64,000 nt of DNA, from assembly GCA_038030265.1 (NCBI GenBank), contig CM075937.1:47410198-47474197 (forward strand), read 5' to 3'. Made by a program: the position numbers and the translations under genes. Of the stretch, positions 34,955 to 45,872 are shown piece by piece. Source of the stretch: Corythucha ciliata (Eukaryota; Arthropoda; Insecta; Hemiptera; Tingidae). Position 1 is the first letter of the stretch; each line of letters begins with the position of its first letter. The notes beneath the pieces were generated by a model, which was not told where the DNA came from, ran no database searches, and saw only the letters and a list, made by a program, of their open reading frames with translations.

Positions 34955-35205
34955 TCGTTAGAGTATTTTGGGGTAACAGCTTTCGGCGTAGGGTCTCGTT
35001 GGGTTCAAGTTTTCGTGGTTTGATTTTCCTTTGATTAGACTTATTTTGATCGGTGCTTGTTGTGTTTAGAGCTTTTTGTGATTCAAAACTCTTGTGGTTA
35101 GAGCAGAGTATTTTGTGGTTAGTGCATTTTGGCTCGAGGTTATTGTGGTTAGAGCGTTTTGTTTTTTGCGAATTTTAGGATTGTCGTTTTTTGTGGCTTA
35201 TCTAT
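34955..35205 (+). repeat. 'ttttgtggttagagcatttt' minisatellite
   Basis: Units of roughly 20-28 bases: 'tgtgtttagagctttttgtg', 'ttgtggttagagcagagtat', 'tttgtggttagtgcattttg', 'attgtggttagagcgttttg'. A sister array occurs at 42970-43230. The gypsy element inserted at its right edge. Confidence 0.7.
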
Positions 35206-35316
35206 TGTATTGATACCAAAATACTTTCTTTATTCAAACTCCAAAATCTAACCTTTTATTAAAATTTCACTTTAAAATCATATTGTTGCTTCAGTTGGAA
35301 ATATGGGATCATTACA
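35206..35316 (-). repeat. 3' LTR of the gypsy element
   Basis: 111 bases, TGTAATGATCCC...GGTATCAATACA on the minus strand, identical to 39438-39548. The integrase reading frame runs 12 codons into this LTR (CNDPIFPTEATI, stop), so the LTR start doubles as the end of pol. The polypurine tract lies just upstream (35317-35329). Confidence 0.95.
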
Positions 35317-36590
35317 CTTTCCCCTCCTCGGAAAGACCACACAGCCCCTGCTGATGTACGGTAGGACGTTTTTAATGGAAGCTATTTTTATGGAACCGTC
35401 ATCGTCCTTGTAACGCACCGTTTTCGGTGTGCCGTTGAAGAAAGTTACATTCTCGACTTGAAACGGTCCTTTAACGTTAGGGGATTTTCTGTCGGTTGTC
35501 GTTTGTACGAGTACAAACATTCCTTTCTGAAATGTAGGAATTTTCTTGGAATGACGTCGATCGAAGTTTCGCTTCATATTTTCTTGGTATTTCTTTTCGG
35601 TGTTTAGATCGTGTGGCTGCTCTCGAATCATGTCGTTCGTGATTCCGTATCGGACGTCAGCTGGAAAAAGTGAAAGGGTCCCAAAAGCTTTGAAATGAGG
35701 GGAGCACCCGATGCTCGTCGAGTAAGATCTGTTGAGGTGATTGACGGCCGCCTCCAAGCATGCTTTCCACCCTCCTCTGTAGGTTTCGTACAAGGATAAA
35801 AACTGCTTGATATCCCTTATTTTCCTTTCGACGAGCCCATTTCCTTGAGGATGGTAAGGTGAGGACTTTATTAGTTTTATATTATTTTCAGTCGCAAACG
35901 ATTCGAGTAATTTCGATGCAAATTGAGAACCATTGTCACTAATATTTTTTTTTACTTTGTCGATGAAAGGGAGTTTAGAGAGATAATTTACGACAGCTCT
36001 TGCGCTTTCTCGCATGGCCTTAGCTGTGGTGAATTTTGAGTGTTCGTCAACAACAACTAGGAATGATTTTGATGTTCTTTGACCTTCTTTCTTTTTGGGA
36101 AGCACCGCAAAGTCAATGTGTATGCTTTCAAATGGTACCTTTGATGCTTGTGGAATAATCATTACATCTGGTTTGGGACGAAATTTGAATTTGGCGATTT
36201 GACATACAGAACAGCTTTTCACATATTGAAGAATAGATGACTTCATTCCGGGCCAAAAAAATTTCTTCCTCACCTTTAAATAGGTACGAAGAAAACCGTC
36301 GTGCCCTCCAGAATCTGGATCATCGTGGTACGCACGTAGCACTTCAACAATATTCTGGGGATTCACCTCTATTCTCCCAGCGAGTTTTTGCAGTGTATTT
36401 ATTGGGGACGGTGCATCTACAAGGCATAATCGAGATAAAGCGTCAGCATCTTCCATTTCTTTTCCGCAACGGTGGTTGATAATTAGATCAAAACCCATCA
36501 AAAATACCTGCCACCGCCCCAATCGACCTTTCGGTTCCTTCAGGTTTAAAATGAAACTGAGCGCTTGGTGATCTGTATGAACGACGAATG
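35278..36590 (-). pseudogene. Gypsy RNase H end and integrase
   Basis: Continuous frame from about 36590 (LARPFVVHTDHQALSFILNL) through RWQVFLMGFDLII...DADALSRL to integrase. The integrase has an HHCC domain (H and H in YHDDPDSGGH, then KSCSVC), a DD35E core (IHIDFAV; KKNISDNGSQF; GNGLVERKIRD, 35 residues between the last two acids) and a C-terminal part with GMFVLVQT. All catalytic residues are present and this portion alone looks intact. It is out of frame with the preceding RNase H segment because of an indel near 36600. No chromodomain is visible. Confidence 0.9.
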
Positions 36591-36596
36591 GGCGAG

Positions 36597-37095
36597 CTAG
36601 GTCCTGAAATATTCAATTGCCTTAACTACTGCTAAACCCTCCTTGTCGGTCACCGAGTAGTTGCACTCTGCCGAAGTGAACGTGTGTGAATAATAAGCTA
36701 TCACCCGGAGCTGCTGACTTTTAGGCTTAGACGGATCCCTTTGATAAAGTATTGCACCACAACCGTAATTAGATGCGTCAGTACAAAGTTCAAATTTTAA
36801 GCTCCAATCAGGTAATTGGAGGACAGGATTTGACGAAATTGCCTGTTTTAGCAATTTAAAAGCTTTTTCTGCTTCGGGATTCCATTGGAAAACAGTGCCT
36901 TTTGCTTTTAACTTGTCGAGAGGTCTAACTATGTGGGCGTAGTTTTTAATGAAAGACCGAAAATGACCAGTAAGACCAGTGAAAACTCTCAAGGAGTGTA
37001 GGTCTCCGGTAGCGACATATTTCTAATTTTTTGAACAGACTCCTCATTCGTTGACTTTGTTTTGCCGTCTATTTTCCTTCCTAGAAACGACACCT
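36597..37095 (-). pseudogene. Gypsy reverse transcriptase thumb and RNase H start
   Basis: Immediately beyond the MITE pair the pol frame resumes (QVSFLGRKIDGKTKSTNEES), shifts frame near 37003, then continues RVFTGLTGHFRSFIKNYAHI, AFKLLKQAISSNPVLQLPDW, and the RNase H start FELCTDASNYGCGAILYQ with the catalytic Asp. It ends at a stop near 36597, where another frame change leads into the integrase part. Confidence 0.88.
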
Positions 37096-37370
37096 GGGCC
37101 CCTGTTCTATAAAATTAGCAACAGTTGATACCAACAGTCAATCACCTGATTTCATTCAATTTCGTCGATTTAATTAATGAAAGCATATGACTTACTGTCG
37201 TTAACTACTGTTGTTAAAGTTATAGAACAAGCCCTCAGCCTATTCTCTAACTCCGAAGCAATAGCTTTTCCGAAGTCATATGTTTATTTCATTAATTTTC
37301 TTCAAACAAATGAATGAAATAGACACATGACAGGCGAAAAAAATATTGCTTGTTGTTAGAGAATAGGCCC
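37096..37370. mobile_element. Two adjacent MITEs inserted in gypsy pol
   Basis: 37096-37234 begins 'tgttctataaaattag' and ends with the inverted 'gttaaagttatagaacaagc'. 37235-37370 begins 'tcagcctattctctaac' and ends 'gttgttagagaataggcccc'. Both hairpins have 15-20-base imperfect terminal repeats of similar style. The insertion splits the codons for DLGAQVSFLG; the pol bases 'gggcccccagg' resume on the far side with a short duplication of about five bases (gcccc). The pair may be one composite element. Confidence 0.75.
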
Positions 37371-37375
37371 CCAGG

Positions 37376-38703
37376 TCTTCACAGAATACGCTTTTCTTGG
37401 AATTAACAACAAGACCATATGATTGTAATCGTTCAAGTACAACGTCAGTTTTTCTTCGGCATTCCTCCGGAGTACGTCCTCCAATTACGATGTCATCGAT
37501 GTAAACCCAAATAAATGGATCTTCCAGAAGAGTACCCAGGACTGATGACGTAGTACGCTGGAACTTAGATGGCGAGTTTTTCCAGCCGAAGGGCAAACAA
37601 TTAAATTCGTAATGCCCGAAAGGAAGGACAAATGCCGTGTACTGTTTTGTATTTTCGGTAAGAGGGACTTGGTGAAACCCATCCTTTAAGTCAATTTTGG
37701 AAAAAGAAGAACATCCTCCCAGATTTGATATTATTTCATCGATGAACGGGAAAGGAAATGGATCAAGCTCGGTGTGTGAGTAAAATTCCCGATAATCTTG
37801 GCATAGACGCCAATTACCATCAGCCTTCGGGACAATGACGCAAGGTGACGCGAAGTCTGACTGAGAGGGCCGAATCACACCCTTTTCCAACATTTCGTTA
37901 ATTTTGGTTAAAGCCCACTGGTACCGTTCCCTGGAGAGCCTGTATGACTTCTTTTTTACGACAGGAGCATTATCTTTTAACCTAAAATCGATGAGAGAAA
38001 TGCTCTGAAAAGAACGGAATGGGTTTGAACTAGATATGGTATTCTTTGCATGATCATGGTCGCTTGTACAATTTATTGGGGTGGGGTATGTAATTCGGAA
38101 TCCCAATTTCTTCATGGATGGAAATCCAAGTATCATCTCGTAAGGTAGTCGGTCAATTAGGAAAACTTGAGTGTTTAAGACCGCGTGGTTGAGGGAAATA
38201 TTAACTTCCGCCGTCTTGTGTACAGTTTGATTTGCACCGTCAAAACTTCTCAAAACTACCCCTTTATGATTTAATATTTTCCACCCTCTCCTTTGTGGGA
38301 TGTCTGACCTGATTAGGTCAACCGATGCACCCGTGTCCAAAAGGGCGTGAATTTTAGTACCATTTACGACTAGCGCGTCTGTGAGTAGCTGAGTGCAATG
38401 ACTTATGGTACCAGAGTAAGAAGACAAGTTTTCTTTAATATTATAACTAGGGGAACAATCAAGTGAATCAATGGAGCTCACCCACGGTTTTCCCTTTGGC
38501 ACGGTTTTGTTGAAATTGCTCGACCAAGGTTTGATTTTCTCCATCGCAAGCCGGAGTTGCTCTTTTTCTTCAATATGCTGTACCATCAATTGATTTTGAA
38601 TAGGTTCTGGAAGGCCAAGCATCATCAAGATGTTGAAAGCTCTGGCAGGCAAAACTCCATAGGCGAGATTTAGAAGACGTTGCTTTTCGTAGTAGTATTC
38701 CAT
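37376..38703 (-). pseudogene. Gypsy gag C-terminus, protease and reverse transcriptase
   Basis: Open on the minus strand in the same frame as the gag segment, separated only by a TAG at 38725-38727. Residues counted from 38703: 1-60 continue the capsid (ARAFNILMMLGLPEPIQNQL); 119-128 HALLDTGASV is the retropepsin site (Asp 123); 255-410 is reverse transcriptase with VIRPSQSDFASPCVIVPK, LDPFPFPFIDEI, KIDLKDGFHQVPL, LPFGHYEFNCLPFGWKNSPS and WVYIDDIVI (catalytic YIDD 401-404). No CCHC zinc knuckle between capsid and protease. The frame ends where the MITE pair begins. Confidence 0.92.
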
Positions 38704-38724
38704 GAGTGGCCCACTCCTATACGA

Positions 38725-39399
38725 CTATGAGTTCGCTCGCTCGGCCAGTTGTAACATATTTTGGCCAAAAGCAGACTGAAACAGTTCTTTCCAATGAGAC
38801 CAGGGCCGCTCAGTCCCATCGCCAAGTAGTGAAAAAAACCATTTCTCGGCGATGCTCCCAGGAACGAAATTTGAAATAAGGTTATTAATCTTCAATTCAT
38901 CGGTGGTCCACTGGTTTATGACGCATGCCTTTTCATAGAGTGCCAACCAAACCTTAGTATCTTCGTTTTTACCATCAAACTTAGGAATTGACATTTTTTG
39001 AGGTGATTCTCGACTTGCTTGGAAACAACATTTCATCGAGGATGTAAAATCTTGAAGCAATTCTCTCATAAAATGTAAGTTATTCTCGTGTTGATTTTGG
39101 AGAAAAGCCGAGAGAGACGAAAAATTCAAATTGTCATGAACAACTTCATGTGGTTCACCGAGGTTAGACAAGTGAGATATTAACGATCTATCGAGCTCAA
39201 CTCTGATTATCTTTTGTGTGAATTCTTCCGACATTAATGATGCAACTACATCAAGCGCGAGTAAAGATGTGTGTAGGCGTAAGTCGCGATGTTCGGGAGC
39301 CAAATAGGTCCACTCCGACGACGCAGCATCTTGCCTCTTAAAGCAATGGAGGTAATAATTACCGCCCGACTTTTTGAACCGCAGGTGAACTGCTTCCAT
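38725..39399 (-). pseudogene. Gypsy gag (capsid) up to an in-frame TAG
   Basis: From the first ATG at 39399 (MEAVHLRFKKSGGNYYLHCF) to TAG at 38725-38727, 224 codons. The segment MSIPKFDGKNEDTKVWLALY, FVPGSIAEKWFFSLLG and WSHWKELFQSAFG is the retrotransposon gag/capsid fold. The stop falls inside the domain: capsid sequence continues in the same frame right after it. So the TAG is most likely a nonsense change in a single gag-pol frame, less likely a programmed read-through. Upstream of the ATG the frame stays open through the primer site. Confidence 0.85.
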
Positions 39400-39437
39400 C
39401 CAGGAACGAGCGATGTTATTTGCCGATTGCGCCAAAA

Positions 39438-39548
39438 TGTATTGATACCAAAATACTTTCTTTATTCAAACTCCAAAATCTAACCTTTTATTAAAATTTC
39501 ACTTTAAAATCATATTGTTGCTTCAGTTGGAAATATGGGATCATTACA
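39438..39548 (-). repeat. 5' LTR of the gypsy element
   Basis: Base-for-base identical to 35206-35316. Being 111 bases it is very short for a gypsy LTR. It is followed (minus strand) by three T's and the primer-binding-like 'ggcgcaatcgg'. Confidence 0.95.
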
Positions 39549-40660
39549 CTATTTCGAAATGACTATATGCATTAAATAGAACGTTTTTTATTTAATTCGT
39601 TAACCTCCGCTAGTTCTCTTCGGGGAAATGAATAACAATGACTATTTATGCAGGTACAGTACTTAGCCATAATTTGCTACTCGCAGGTACCGTTCTCAAT
39701 AAGTCGAGCTTATCCGACAACCTTCAGTGCAGTGGTTCTCAACCTTTTCACGGTCATGCCCCCCTGGACCATGACAATTAGTTGTTGCCTTCCCAAATCC
39801 TAACCTCGCCAATTGAATTAAAAAAAAAAGTATTGAGGTTTTTAAAACAAACTTATGTATTCGAGTTAAAGACCCGAATCCAAAAAATGGTCCGTTTTTG
39901 GACCTGTCCTGACCTGTCTTCTCACTGTGACATACCAGTTTTTGGCCTCTTGCGTTTGTTTTCGGCGTACGTAGTGGTAACGTAATCGAAAACTTGGAAG
40001 TGCAAGGAACAGCCCCCTCGAATGTGGACCATGCTTGGCAGCCTTGGAGTCGATAAAATCGACCGAAACCAAAAGCGAGGGAAAAATATCATTTTTACCT
40101 CTTTTAGGGACAACGACAGCCTCTTTTAGTAATCGGGAATATGGTCTGAGGGACGTTCTGTACGGTGACATTCCTAAATTTTCTGATATTTTAATGACGA
40201 GTATCAACCATAAACCGCCTTGTAATGAGAGGGGGGGGGCAAGTTCACGCCCCTCCTGGAAATCGCTCACGCCCCGTATTTGAAGTTAGGCTGTTTTTTG
40301 TCACTGAAGTATTTTACTCTGTACTACTGGCTCGGACTAGCTGCAGAGGGCCTATACGTGTGTTAACGTGTTCTCTTTTATTGCTCAAAGAAGTCCCCCC
40401 CCCCTTCTCCGTGGGCCCATTAGTGGGGTGTGGGGTGGCACCACGAGTTTACCATTCACCACTTCCTTCCTTGTGATTTTCTGACCTTTCGTCCAGAAAA
40501 TTTTGATCGGTCGTGGGTTCCTTTCCACGAAAAAGTGTAACGATTCGCTTTACTTGATCTTCTATCATGCTCAAAATTCTTGAAACGAGTGTTCCCTTCA
40601 CTGAACTCTAGAAATCCCCCCACCAGGAAACATGCAAACAATTAATTACTTTTCAGAGAA
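39549..40660. other. Gene-free stretch with a hAT-type terminus
   Basis: 'cagtggttctcaacctttt' at 39730-39748 matches the well-known terminal motif of many hAT transposons (CAGTGGTTCTCAACC), but an opposite end was not found. The rest is unremarkable, with a C run near 40397. Confidence 0.35.
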
Positions 40661-40689
40661 GTTACGTTCGCTTATGTTCTTTCTTTGAC

Positions 40690-40826
40690 TGTAACGTCAA
40701 AAATTCGCGCTTATCTGCAAACAGCGTTTTACGCCCCTGCTGATAGAGTTTTAAGCGTGTCGTACCTGCAAATAGCGTTTTACGTGTAGGTACTGTACCT
40801 GCATATAGAGTTTTACGCGTAGGTAC
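40690..40826 (+). repeat. Short tandem repeat 'gtacctgcaaatagcgttttacg'
   Basis: Three to four copies of a ~40-base unit containing 'ctgcaaacagcgttttacg', 'ctgcaaatagcgttttacg' and 'ctgcatatagagttttacg'. The motif reappears to the right of element B (about 42939-42966), so element B appears to have inserted into it. Confidence 0.65.
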
Positions 40827-40939
40827 CTCTAGCGTACCGAGGCATTGGCGAGGGGGGCGGGCGTACCGTTCGGATGGGGCCCCTGAAAAGCTTAAAGATG
40901 AAAAAATTAAGCTTTTTAAGTAGAACGAATAGCTAAAAT

Positions 40940-42600
40940 CGCTTGTACAATTGAGAAAAACGCTGATTCGCGGCTGAAATTGAGAAAACGCGTGTTCTTT
41001 CAAATTTTATTCCATTTGCCAACTGGTTTCTTGCGAGTAACTTCGTAATGCAATGAGACAAACGATGGGTAAAAATAGAGAGAAAAATAAGTTGAGAAAC
41101 GCCAGTTTGTGGAAAAAATACTATTTGTGCTAAAATTGAAGGGGAAAAACGCTAAAATTTAGCAAAACGCCTGAAATTTTGCAAAACTAGTTCTTTCGGC
41201 CAAAAATGGGGGGAAAAACTCTAATTCACGGCTAGAACTATGATTGAGCGCACCAATAAGCGGCTTGAAAACTTCAGAAATGTCCCTAGTTCACCAGCTG
41301 ACATTGAGACATCGCAAAATCTCGAATCTTTGGGGCGAAATCGGGACTGAAATTGGGAAAAAGCCCTTAATCACGCGGCTAAAACTGAGAAAAGCGCTAA
41401 ATTCAAGGACAAAAAAGCGAATTCGCGTCTTAAAAATGAAGAAACACGCTAATTCACAGCTAAAGTTGTGATAAAGTGCTACAATTTAGCAGCTATAAAA
41501 ATTGAGAGAAAAAAAGGGAATTTACAGCTAATAGGGAGTAACGCCAACTCATGGATTCTCGGGGCAACATTAGGACTGAAATTGAGAAAAATCGTTTAAT
41601 TCACAAGGGAAATAGTCAAAAAACGCGAGGATAACGATAATTCACGTAGCTAAGGTATGAAAAATTACGATTTTACGGGTAAAATCGAGAAAAATTGCTA
41701 AAACTCACAGCTAAAATTGAGAGAAAAAAGCTAATTCACAGCTGAAAAATAAGAAAACGCCAACTCGCCGATTCTTGGGGAAAATTCGGGGCTGACATGG
41801 AGAAAAAGCGCTTATTCACGCGGCTAAAACTGAGAAAAACGCTAATTCACGGATGAAAATGAGAAAAAGTGTAGGAAAACGATAATTCACGTAGCTGAGG
41901 TATGAAAAATTACGATTTTACAGATAAAGTCGAGAAAAAGCGCTCAAAACTCACAGCTAAAATTAAGAAAATGTGATAATTCACTGCTAAAATTGGGAGA
42001 AAAACGCTAATTCACAGCTGAAAATGAGAAAACTCCAACTCGCCGATTCTTGAGGCAAATTCGGGGCTGACATGGAGAAAAAGCGCTAATTCACGCGGAT
42101 GAAACCGAGAAACACGCTATTCACGGTTAAAATTGCGATATAGTGTCAATTTGGCAGCTTTAGAAATTGATAAATAGCGCGAATTCACACTTAAAATTGA
42201 GATAACGCCAACACACTGGTTCTCGGGCCTGGGACTGACATTGAGCGTTGATTCACGGCGTGAAACAGAGAAAAACGCGAATTCGCGTCTAAAAGTGGTG
42301 CAAAACTATAATTCACGGCTGAAATTGAGAGAACACCAACCTCCTGAGGCAACTTGGCGAATAAAATTGAGAAAAAGCGCTAATTTAAGCGGCTAAAATT
42401 ATGAAAAAGCGCGAATTCGCGGGTAATAAATAGATAAAAACACGAATCGGTGTTTAACACGGAAAAAAGAGCCAATTCACGGCTTGAATTTAGAAAACTT
42501 GCTAATTCGCGGATAAAGTTGAGAAAAAAGCTATACCTACATATAATTCGCAGTATTATGCTGGTAGAATCGAGCAAAATTTGTACTTCAACGCTGCTAA
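40940..42600 (+). repeat. ~29-bp minisatellite inside element B
   Basis: Diverged units of the 'gctaaaattgagaaaaacgc' + 'taattcacg' theme. A higher-order block starting 'gccgattcttggggaaaatt' (about 41767, 42042) recurs, showing past duplication of multi-unit segments, and equivalent blocks occur in element C (about 49560). Confidence 0.85.
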
Positions 42601-42660
42601 AAAGTTAATTAGAGACTATTAAGGGCCTCCTAGCGATTTCCTCCCCGGGCCCCAATAGGT

Positions 42661-42871
42661 GGATATAATGAATATTTCTGTCGCCGGTATTTTTAATTAA
42701 TAAATTAATTAAACTGATGTTATCCGGACGACGATGGAAGGGCATAGCCCAACACAATTGGAGTTTTGAGAAAAAATGGCTCCCCGCCGGGATTTGAACC
42801 CGCAACCTCTGGATTACCAGTCCAGCACTCCAATTGTGTTGGGCTATGCCCTTCCATCGTCGTCCGGATAA
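42661..42871 (-). mobile_element. SINE-like element: tRNA-like core within perfect 45-bp inverted arms
   Basis: 211 bases between the 11-base direct repeat ccccaataggt (42650-42660, 42872-42882). On the minus strand, 'gactggtaatccagaggttg' + 'cgggttcaaatcccg' is an anticodon arm (loop anticodon GGT) and T arm with a good B box. 42720-42764 and 42827-42871 are perfect reverse complements (45 of 45), enclosing a 62-base loop. The minus-strand 3' end is AT-rich ('ttaattaatttattaatt') plus about 30 bases. The arm contains the A-box-like part, so the right arm looks like an inverted duplicate of the tRNA 5' half. Not a functional tRNA gene. Confidence 0.8.
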
Positions 42872-42969
42872 CCCCAATAGGTGTTTTTCCGCCACTGGTA
42901 GGTATTTGCCGAGTTTTACACGGACGAGCCGTCCCTTTAACGCGTAGGTACAGTACCTGCATATATCAC

Positions 42970-43230
42970 CAACCTATTTATTTTGTGGTTAGAGCATTTT
43001 GGGGTTGCGGCTTTCGGCCCTGAATTGGATTTATTGTGATCAGGGCTTGTTGTGGTTAGAGCTTTCTGTAGTTTGAGCATTTTGTGGTTAAAGCATTTTG
43101 TGGTTAGAGAATTAGAGCTTCTTAGGGATGCAGTTTTTGGTATTTTGGTTTTTTAGGGGTTCAAGGTTTTTGACGTACAATTTGTTTGTGGTCAGCGCTT
43201 CTTGTGGTTAGAGATTTTCTGACACTCTTT
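42970..43230 (+). repeat. Second 'ttttgtggttagagcatttt' array
   Basis: 'ttttgtggttagagcatttt' appears at 42979 and again with variation at about 43045, 43075, 43090 and 43190. Same family as 34955-35205; in both cases the array lies just right of a hAT-like right terminus. Confidence 0.7.
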
Positions 43231-43239
43231 CTTACGAAA

Positions 43240-45869
43240 ACCAAATGTCATAAGAATCTTGAGTGCATAGAGTAACACTAGACTCAGTGAAAGGCTAAAG
43301 TCAGTGAAAATGCAGTGAAGTGTTAATTCTTGTCTGAGTAGGCCATTGTATAGTCGTAATACAAGTTACCCGTATTTTTATCTTGCTTATCAAGCCCTCC
43401 ACTATTAAAGACAATCGCACAACACGATTTTTTGGGTTTAAACTGTTACATTTTCGGTGTAGCACTCGTGGATCAAAGAAACAAACCTAGTAATACAAAA
43501 CTTCCAACGTCATTCTTTACTTTCTCAGGGATTACACTTCTGTAGCACCATCACACACTCTAATTCTTTCTAAATCGTCAGTTGATTGGCTATCAGATGG
43601 TTGTAAGACAGGGCGGAAATAAGTTCTTTCGAACTACGTGCTTCTCCCCCCCCCCATCTGCGAAAGTAGCCCATTAGCAACATCGACACCAAGAAACTTC
43701 TCCCCTTGTAGTTGACTCATTGGCTAAAGAATCACATCCTTCAAAGATATAGTAATTCCGTTCGCGTAACTTATTGAAACTTTCAACAAGCTGAATAATT
43801 CAGTCGCAAAGTTTAGAGAGTTAGTTTATCTCTACACCAAATTCACCCTTTTCTACTTCTATCCACGGGGATATTTTGTGAAACTGTAAATCTCAAAAAA
43901 AGGCGAACCGAATAATTTTAAACGACGATAAAAATCCTTGAGAGTCATCGATTCGAAACCCCTTTTTAATGCTCAGCACACGTGGCAAAGCAGTCCTTGA
44001 GCATTACAGTTCACGAAAAGTGGCTAAAATTGTGCCCGAAAGGTGTAGCAAACTCGGTAGGCGGTGCGCAGAGTGAATGGGTGGAAGGGAAACGTTTTAA
44101 TTTTCGGACCTCCCTCGGTCTTTTTTTTGCTTTTCCTTCCTCATAAATCTCACGAACCTACCACCTTCCTTGTACCTTTTTTTTTTTTACTCGCCCTCCG
44201 TTTTCCATCCCTCTCCCACCACCGCCACCCCCAATTTTTTATAGTCCCTCACCACACTATTTCCCCTTTTTTACCCCGCACCAAAGGCTTACGTATTAAT
44301 AATGTATTCCGCTTTCTCTCACGTGCCCCTCCACCCCCCCCCCTTCGATGCCACAACGACGACGCGGTATTGAAAAGGTTGTGAGTGAATGTTGTGTTGG
44401 TGGGGGGGGGGAAGGTAGGCGAGGTGAACGGGTGTTTTCATATCTAACATTCTAAAAAACCCGTCCCGCGGTATACAACGCGAGGGGGCTTGAAGCTATG
44501 AACGCATAAAAGGGGGCCTCTTTTGTTACTTTTCTATTCAAAATGGTCTTGGTCATCAAGTTTTTTCCATCTTTTTCATCCCCCCTCCCTTTTTCCTCCC
44601 AGCCAAACACCCTTCTTTCTAGGTGTACCAATCCGACGATATTTCACCCTTTTAGCAAGGTGTAGCTGTGGGGGGGGGGAAGAGGGCCTGAGTAAAACAT
44701 CGCGAAGAAATTGAATAGAAAACTAAAGTTTCAATTTTTCAAGGAGCGTAAATTACTTCTCTTTTTTTTTAGATAGATGCTAAAATCGAACAATAAATTT
44801 TTGCCTATCTCGCCGTTGCTTCATTGTTGGCTTAATTCCAATGTTACGACGAGTCGAATCATCATGGCCGCTATCTTGCTGATGCTTCACTTACCCTTTA
44901 TGATTCGCAATCCCTCAGATTATTAAAAAACAAAAAAAAAATCGACCAGTTTCCCAGTTCAAACCAACCACCACAAACTGATGAGAAATGAACAAAAGCC
45001 AACTCCCTTCCCCCATATCTTACAACCCTGCCTTTCGCAGCTATTCCAATGATTCTCATTCCCATTTCTACAACCCCTTTATGCCTGTAATTATAAAGAA
45101 GCCACAATGTGTCTGCTTGTTGCCAGGGGTGACAAGCTACCGGTATGCCTGAACGAAGATTCCCCAAAGAGCTGTCGCGGGGCGGGGAGGCGAGAATTAA
45201 AGGAGGGGTAGTCTCTTTTGTTCAAAGGAAAAGGATGAGTGTAACAATGGTTGGGGTGGTCCGGGGGGGGGAGGTTGTGCAGGGTGAAGAGCAAAAGGTT
45301 GCGGTGCCTATTGTGGTGGAAAAGGTATAGGCTGTTGGTTAGGGGGGGGGGGTGAAAGGGATGGCTGGATGTCAGACGCTTCAACGTTTTAATTAGATGA
45401 CAAATAATGGGCGTGATAGTGTTAAAACGGATAGGCGAAGACGCAAAATGGTGTGGGTTTGATGAGAAGGGGGAGGGGGTGTCTCGATGAGTAGAGATTA
45501 AAATAAATCGTTGTTTGACGATGCTTTAGTTGAGATATACGCGAGGGAGAAGTGAGGACAAATTATATCAAAAGACATGGAAAAGGGGTGGGTGAGGGGT
45601 AAAGAAAAATTGATAGACTGCAAGGCACGTCGATTACGTGCAGTTAGCGCGCGTGCTCTTAGCGCGCAATGAAAAAATCGTGCCTTTAGCGCGCACAACC
45701 TGGGAGAACACCCTTGTCAAAGTTAATCCTATATTGTACCAACTCCTTTTTGGGCCAGAACTTTTTCTCACATGCCTATACGTACTTCTTTTTCGTCATA
45801 TTTTTTTAGGATTTAGCTTTGACAGAAAACTCATAAACGTATAAGTCCGGTCCCCCTATTCTGTAACTC
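43240..45869. other. Gene-free stretch, probable intron
   Basis: About 2.6 kb without a recognisable gene. Pyrimidine-rich blocks (44110-44340) and G or C runs at about 43647, 44332, 44402, 44672 and 45340. Three 'ttagcgcgc' motifs recur at 45643-45695. Nothing else supported. Confidence 0.55.
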
Positions 45870-45872
45870 TTA

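Larger units (their letters stand above)
35206..39548 (-). mobile_element. Full-length Ty3/gypsy retrotransposon with identical short LTRs
   Basis: 4343 bp bounded by two identical 111-base LTRs and the 4-base target duplication ctat (35202-35205, 39549-39552). Read on the minus strand: 5' LTR, primer site 'tggcgcaatcgg' (resembles sites used by tRNA-Ser-primed elements), gag, protease, reverse transcriptase, RNase H, integrase, polypurine tract 'gaggaggggaaag', 3' LTR. Coding layout fits a single gag-pol frame. Identical LTRs mean recent insertion, yet the coding part is broken by a stop, two frame shifts and a ~270-base MITE pair. Confidence 0.95.
40827..42897 (+). mobile_element. hAT-like non-autonomous element B carrying a minisatellite
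   Basis: Left end 'ctctagcgtaccgaggc' followed by a G-rich block, right end 'ccccaataggtg'...'ccgccactg'. Flanked by gtaggtac (40819-40826) and gtaggtat (42898-42905), a 7-of-8 match. About 100 bases of unique lead ('gaaaagcttaaagatgaaaa') precede ~1.7 kb of degenerate ~29-bp repeats. A SINE-like element is inserted in its right terminus. No coding capacity. Confidence 0.8.

Noticed and set aside
42776..42826. tRNA gene on the minus strand
   Set aside because: The anticodon and T arms are good, but there is no proper acceptor stem or D arm, and it lies inside a mobile element with target duplications; anticodon GGT is also not used by eukaryotic tRNA-Thr.
44064..44384. 106-codon plus-strand open frame
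   Set aside because: Driven by pyrimidine-rich sequence (runs of F, L, P); no recognisable protein.
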